Source of the DNA: Artemisia argyi
Lineage: Eukaryota > Streptophyta > Magnoliopsida > Asterales > Asteraceae
Assembly: GCA_030686995.1 (NCBI GenBank)
Contig: CM060696.1
Coordinates: forward strand, 117,059,449 to 117,123,448
Length of the DNA stretch: 64,000 bases
Reading direction: 5' to 3'
The position numbers and the translations under genes were made by a program. Positions 59,266 to 64,000 of this stretch are shown piece after piece (the first letter of the stretch is position 1; each line of letters starts with the position of its first letter). The notes below the pieces were generated by a model. The model worked only from the letters and a program-made list of their open reading frames with translations, searched no databases and was not told the origin of the DNA.

Positions 59266-59402
59266 TATAGTATACACAAGCCTTTTGCGTTTTTTAAAAA
59301 AATATTTAATTAATTTTAATTTAGCCTGTAGTAGTTAGCAGCGACTATATAATTACCGGACCATATATCAATTATCACAAATTCCAAATACTAGTTCAAA
59401 AT

Positions 59403-59405
<3 letters not shown>

Positions 59406-59443
<38 letters not shown>

Positions 59444-59487
59444 TAAAAAAGTAAAAATAAAATAATAATAATAATAATAATAATAAA
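59406..59487. repeat. (AAT)n microsatellites
   Basis: Two AAT/TAA runs (59406-59441 and 59461-59487) separated by an A-rich spacer, in the region upstream of the zinc-finger gene. Confidence 0.95.
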
Positions 59488-59871
59488 CCGGTTCAAAAAG
59501 TGGTGACACGCCTTATCAAAAGACGCGCCTTTTCTCGTCTTATTTCACGTCTTTTTGCACCACGCCTAGATCAGCCGCCAAAGTCTATTTCGTGGCGGCG
59601 AGGTGACGCCTCGCGCCTTGGCGACGCTTTTACCGCGCCTTGGCATGCCTTTTAGAACACTGGTTATAAGACTAGGTGTTTTTTTGGCCCATAAAAGTTT
59701 ATATTTGAAGTTTTTGATGTTATTATGTCATTCTTCAATAAGGCAATCGGCTTTTACTTATATATGTACAAGGCAAGGGATATATTAGACCGTAGTTATT
59801 TATGCTATAAATGTGGCATGATTTTTTTTCTCTGTGTAAGTCCTGATTTATTGTGTATTCTTTATGAAGGA

Positions 59872-59891
59872 CTAGCAGGGTACCCGCGCGA
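59872..59891 (-). mobile_element. Helitron 3' end, truncated by an LTR element
   Basis: The minus strand reads GCGCGGGTACCCTG then CTAG (59875-59872), then T, matching the Helitron end at 53201-53219. Only about 20 bases remain before the gypsy LTR begins, so the rest was displaced by that insertion or lost. Confidence 0.6.
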
Positions 59892-60341
59892 TGCCAAGTG
59901 ATGAACCAAAAGGATGAACCAAAAGGGTTTTCACTAGCTGACAAGCTCCACGTCATTATAAAAAGGACGTCCTAGCTATTGGGCTGTACGGACATGCCCA
60001 TCAAGCCCACGCTTAATTCTCGGAATAAGTAAGTAGTATAAATAGCCCCAACTACTTACAGTTGAGGGCAAGATTTCCTGGAGAGCAATTACTCCGAACC
60101 GAACTAGCATTTATTATATTTCATACTTTACTCATATCACAAATACTCATTCTCACACCGGAGCTGGGTCTCGGACTAAACACCCGGGGCGAGGCTAAAG
60201 TGTGTTACTTGTCTTATCACAGCTCAAGACTTAGCAGCAGATACGAAATTCCTCGAGGTTCGGAGCACGTCAGTAGATCCGAACACCCTTGAAGACCAGG
60301 ACTTCTCCTCCATATCTTAGGTGTGGATTATTGCATCTACA
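59892..60341 (+). repeat. Ty3-gypsy 5' LTR
   Basis: The LTR starts at TG (59892 or 59899) and ends in CTACA at 60341. It holds a TATA box (AGTATAAATAGCCCC, about 60034-60048). Four bases after its end lies the PBS-like GGGCGCCATCCGTGGGAC (60345-60362), typical of plant gypsy elements. No 3' partner is in the window. Confidence 0.75.
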
Positions 60342-60394
60342 AACGGGCGCCATCCGTGGGACACGCTATTTCACTCTACCTAGTTAAGTGAGCA

Positions 60395-61264
60395 ATGGCT
60401 GGTCCTAACGACAATCTTGATACCCCTCCTACGAAGGAGAATAATACCGAAGGAGGAACAAACACGTCCTGTGTCGATCAACAGGCGTTCATCAATGATA
60501 GCATCAAGGCTTTACAAGCTTTGATCAAGCAATCCCAAGAAGGAACGAGTGGCGTACGTCTCATCCAACTTGATTTCGAAGAAGATGACCTGTCTCGTCC
60601 TTTCACAGGAAGTGGATATGTGGAAGACAAGTACAAGAACGTGGCTCCTACTTATCAGACAAAGGAAGAAGATCTCAGCAAACCTTTCAAAGAAGCAAAA
60701 CTTAAGTTTCCATTCTCCTCACGAATCCTCATGTTCTCAGCTCCCAAGTGCAAAATGCCTTCGCACATCCGTATGTATGATGGTTCGAAGGACCCAGAAG
60801 ATCACCTTAGCCTCTTCTCAGGAGCTGCTATTAACAATGAATGGCCCATGCCGGTATGGTGCCGTATGTTTCAACAAACGTTGGAAGATAGGGCGAGCGG
60901 ATGATTTGACAAGCTCCTTAATGGGTGTATTGACGAATGGTTTGAATTGAAGAGAAGGTTCCTCATCCGCTTCTCACAAAGGAAAAAATGCTTCAAGGAT
61001 CCCACAGAGATTCACAAGATCCAAAGGAAGGCAAACGAGACTCTCTCGGCCTTCAATGAAAGATTCATCGAGGAAAGCGGGCGTATTCTTGATGTTCCTG
61101 AGATCATGCAGATAGGAGAATTCATGTATGGACACAAGTGTCCCGAGCTCTCAAAGAAGTTTGCTGACAAGATCCCAAGGACTGTAGATGAAATGATGGA
61201 GAGAGTGGATGACTTCCTCAGGTCAGAAGAAGCCTACGACACTACGGAAGCACCTCGAGGTTAA
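60395..61264 (+). pseudogene. Ty3-gypsy gag, with a stop codon and truncated
   Basis: ATG 60395 opens a 290-codon frame with the retrotransposon gag domain: KMPSHIRMYDGSKDPEDHLS, AINNEWPMPVWCRMFQQTL, then RRFLIRFSQRKKCFKDPTEI and GEFMYGHKCPELSKKFADKI. An in-frame TGA at 60902-60904 replaces what is normally a Trp codon, just after RASG. The frame then continues to near 61250, where it joins unrelated copia sequence and ends at TAA 61262-61264. Neither a gypsy zinc knuckle nor pol follows. Gag would form the particle shell; this copy cannot. Confidence 0.85.
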
Positions 61265-62726
61265 GTTGAATGACTATGAGATGTGGAGGCTAATGATCGA
61301 ACAATTCTTTATGGTGCAAGACTATGCACTCTGGGAGATCATTATGTTTGGAAATTCTTTCAAACCTGGTACTACCTCAGAGACAATTAATGGCAAGGAA
61401 GTACTAAAGGTCAACACCGGACCAGCCACAAATGATGAAAGACTTCAGATGAAGAATGATCTGAAGGCAAGAGGCTTGCTGTTGATGACACTTCCCAGAG
61501 ATCAAATTCTAGCTTCTAGCAAGTACAAGACTGCACAAACTCTATTTGAGGAGATCTGCAATGTTTTTTGTGGTAATGATTCCACCAAGAAAACACAGAA
61601 GACCTTGTTGAAACAGACTTATGAAAACTTTGGTTCAACAAGTAATGAATCTATTGACAGTGTCTTCACAAGACTTCAAAAGATTGTTACTCAACTCACA
61701 GTGTTTGGAATTGAGGTGGAAAGGGAAGACCTCAATCTAAAGTTCTTAAGAAGTTTACCCTCTAAGTTTGGTACAAATGTTGCAGTATGGGAAGACAAGC
61801 CAGAATTGGAGACTATGAAGCTTAATGATTTGTACAATAACTTTAAAGTTATTGAACAGAGGTTGAAGAAAGCTAGCAAACTAAGTTCAGGATCAGGGAA
61901 TTTAGCACTCATATCATCATCTGTTGATGATAGTTCAGATGAAGAGAGTGATAGTGATGATGATGATGCTAACATTGTTGTTTCCACTGGCAGTGGAGGT
62001 GTTTCCACTGCTAGTTCAAAAAGACAGATTGCTGGTCTTAGTGATTCTACCTTTTATGCCTTTTTGTCAAGTCAGATGAATGGTTCAATTCTCACTCATA
62101 AGGATTTGGATCAAATTGATGAGGATGACATGGGAGAGATGGACATTAAATGGCAGGTTGCATTACTAAGCTTAAAGGCAAAGAAGTTTTGGAGGAAGAC
62201 TGGTAGGAAGATCACCATAAATGGCAATGAAACTGTAGGTTTTGATAAAAAGAAGGTGGAGTGCTACAACTGTCACAAGAAGGGGCACTTTGCCAGGGAA
62301 TGCAGGAAACCAAAGAAGATTGATAACAGGTCAACTTGGTACAAGCAGGACAAGAAGAAAGAATCTATAACTGAAGAACCAAATGTGCTATTGGCCATTG
62401 ATGGAGTGAGCTATGATTGGAGCTATATGGCTGAGGATGAAGAAGATGGTTCAGAGTCTGCAATGATTGCTATTGAGCTTGCACTTCTGGCTTTTTCTAA
62501 CTCTGATGTACAAATTAATAATGCTTGTTCTAAAACTTGTAAGGCTTTAAAAGATTATGAGAAACTTAAAGAACAATATGTTGAACAATTGCTAGAGTTA
62601 AATCATACTACTTATAACTTAGCAAATCATAAAAGAGGTCTTGTTGTTTTAGAAACACAATTAGAGCATTATAGAGCCAATGAATCTAAGTTCAATGATG
62701 ATATTGCTATTTTAAAAGAGACTTAG
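61256..62726 (+). pseudogene. Ty1-copia gag (UBN2 type) with zinc knuckle, 5'-truncated
   Basis: From the junction near 61256 the frame encodes a copia gag: DYEMWRLMIEQFFMVQDYAL, KKTQKTLLKQTYENF, LQKIVTQLTVFG, LKFLRSLPSKF (UBN2/Retrotran_gag_2 domain), an acidic linker (SDDDD), and the CX2CX4HX4C knuckle CYNCHKKGHFAREC at about 62262-62303. It stops at TAG 62724-62726, and a one-base frameshift near 62713-62725 separates it from the next frame. The first codons upstream of 61256 come from the gypsy element in another frame, so the apparent start is an artefact of fusion. The native N-terminus, LTR and PBS are absent. Confidence 0.85.
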
Positions 62727-62740
62727 ATTATCAGGTTGCT

Positions 62741-63931
62741 GTGAATAAGGCTCTTAGGGAAGAGTTAGAGAAGGTTAAACGGGCCAATGAGAATATACAT
62801 ATAATTTGTAATACACTAGATCATCAATCCAAGTGTATTGACAAAATTTGGGAGGCCCAAGTTGTAAACAAAGCCAAATCAGGAGTAGGATATAAATCAG
62901 TTCCACCACCTCTAAGAGGTGTTCCATCACCTCCTGGTATTGACTTAGCACACACAGGATTAGAAGAGTTCCATGAACCAACCATGACCTATGGACCAAA
63001 ATTTGTTAAAGAATCTGCTATTGAAAAGGTTCAGGTTGAGGTTGATACATTTGATAGTGCTAGTGACTCATCTCTTAAAGATGAATGTTTGAATGTTGAG
63101 TCTAAAACTAATATTCCTGAGTGTGTTCATGTGGATGTTAAAAGGAGTATTCCTGAAGTTGTCAAAGAAAAGCCTAGGACACAGTCTAATTACTCTAGGT
63201 CCACTCCTAGATATGCAGAGATGTACAGAAGTAGGTCAACAACTTCTAGGGGGAATAAGAGGAGTTGGAATCATGTTAAGTCTAGGCAATTTGGTAGTGA
63301 CTTTGTGTTTAACAACAAACCTTGTCACATATGTGGTAGTTTTGAACATCTTCATTATAATTGTAACTATCACATGGGTAGAAGGGAAGTGTTTGGGAAT
63401 ACCAGGGTGAATGGAAATATTGCTAATAACTTTACTCACCCAAATCCACTAAGCAAGATGATTCCCAGGTCTCTTTTGCTTAACTCTGGCATCAAAACTC
63501 TTTCCACTGCTAAACCAACAGTTGCCACTGCCAGAAATATAAACAGAGTTTACCCTAAGTCCCCTGTTAAGAGTGCCAAACCTATTACAACTTTTGTTAA
63601 AGGTGCACAAACAGGGAAAAAGACCTATTTTGAAAAGAAAGTTTACAATAATCACAAGTGGGTACCTAAAATTTCAAAACCACCAGTTTCCACTGCTAAG
63701 CCAGCAGTTACCACTGCAAGGCCAAAAGTTTCCACTGGTGGTTCTGTGAACAAAAAAAGGGTAAATGTGGGAAATGTTGTTAAGGCCTCAGCACGTTGGG
63801 AATGGAAACCAAAAGGATCTATCACCTCAAACAATCCCAATGGTGTATCAATGACCTTTGACAGATATAACTATATTGATACACGAGGCAGATCCAAGTC
63901 ATTTGTGGCTTGGGTCCCCAAAAGGAACTAA
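62741..63931 (+). pseudogene. Copia gag-pol linker after frameshift
   Basis: This continues the preceding copia frame after a one-base shift; there is no true start codon (the first codon is GTG). It carries a coiled-coil beginning (LREELEKVKRANENI), a second, imperfect CX2C cluster (PCHICGSFEHLHYNCNYH, a CX2CX4HX4C pattern), repeated 'STAKPAVTTARP' segments, and the family end SFVAWVPKRN followed by TAA at 63929-63931. In Asteraceae copia elements this region links gag to the protease. Protease and later domains would lie beyond the window. Confidence 0.7.
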
Positions 63932-64000
63932 TTCCTTTATTTTATGTGCAGGAACATTTAAAGCCTAAAGATGATCAAGGATATTCAGTCAGTGGATGTT

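Overview
This is a nuclear DNA window from a flowering plant. Genes carry GT-AG introns, the background is AT-rich, and plant transposons are dense. The retrotransposon gag proteins at both ends resemble those annotated in Asteraceae, especially the Tanacetum/Artemisia/Chrysanthemum group. That placement is my inference from family resemblance, not a database match.

Layout. 1-16140 is a nested cluster of Sirevirus-like (Ty1-copia) elements. A minus-strand element with two long LTRs (780-2447 and 6970-8616) interrupts the gag frame of a plus-strand element (8617-16086). The plus element keeps a gag remnant, two accessory ORFs, several polypurine tracts and a 3' LTR, but no protease, integrase or reverse transcriptase is visible. 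The first 650 bases repeat 15491-16140, flank included, so the cluster looks like a tandem duplication. 16141-22880 is low in genes and holds intron-containing fragments of an RNA cytidine acetyltransferase (NAT10 type) pseudogene and a Tourist-like MITE.

22891-59270 holds four intact host genes whose exon phases I checked by hand. (1) A YODA-type MAPKKK, plus strand, 11 coding exons, 862 aa. (2) A TIC32-like short-chain dehydrogenase, minus strand, 8 exons, 317 aa, with a 5.8-kb first intron loaded with a Helitron and a three-LTR gypsy composite. (3) A single-exon six-helix membrane protein, minus strand, 229 aa. (4) A C2H2 zinc-finger/coiled-coil protein, minus strand, 9 coding exons, 656 aa, behind a 4.6-kb 5'-UTR intron made largely of degenerate repeats. 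Genes 1 and 2 are convergent; genes 2-4 share a strand. The four have no evident shared pathway; this is ordinary plant gene order.

59280-64000 is again transposons: a Helitron end cut off by a Ty3-gypsy LTR, a gypsy gag with a nonsense codon, and an abrupt fusion into the gag of an unrelated Ty1-copia element that runs off the window.

Most unusual is the Sirevirus cluster. A palindromic module (two CGGCCCCCTTAA-type arms followed by inverted arms) occurs in all three complete LTRs and also at three internal places, ahead of the accessory ORFs in the plus element. Two of the internal copies are followed by TATA boxes, which suggests duplicated LTR-type promoters that drive accessory genes in elements lacking pol.
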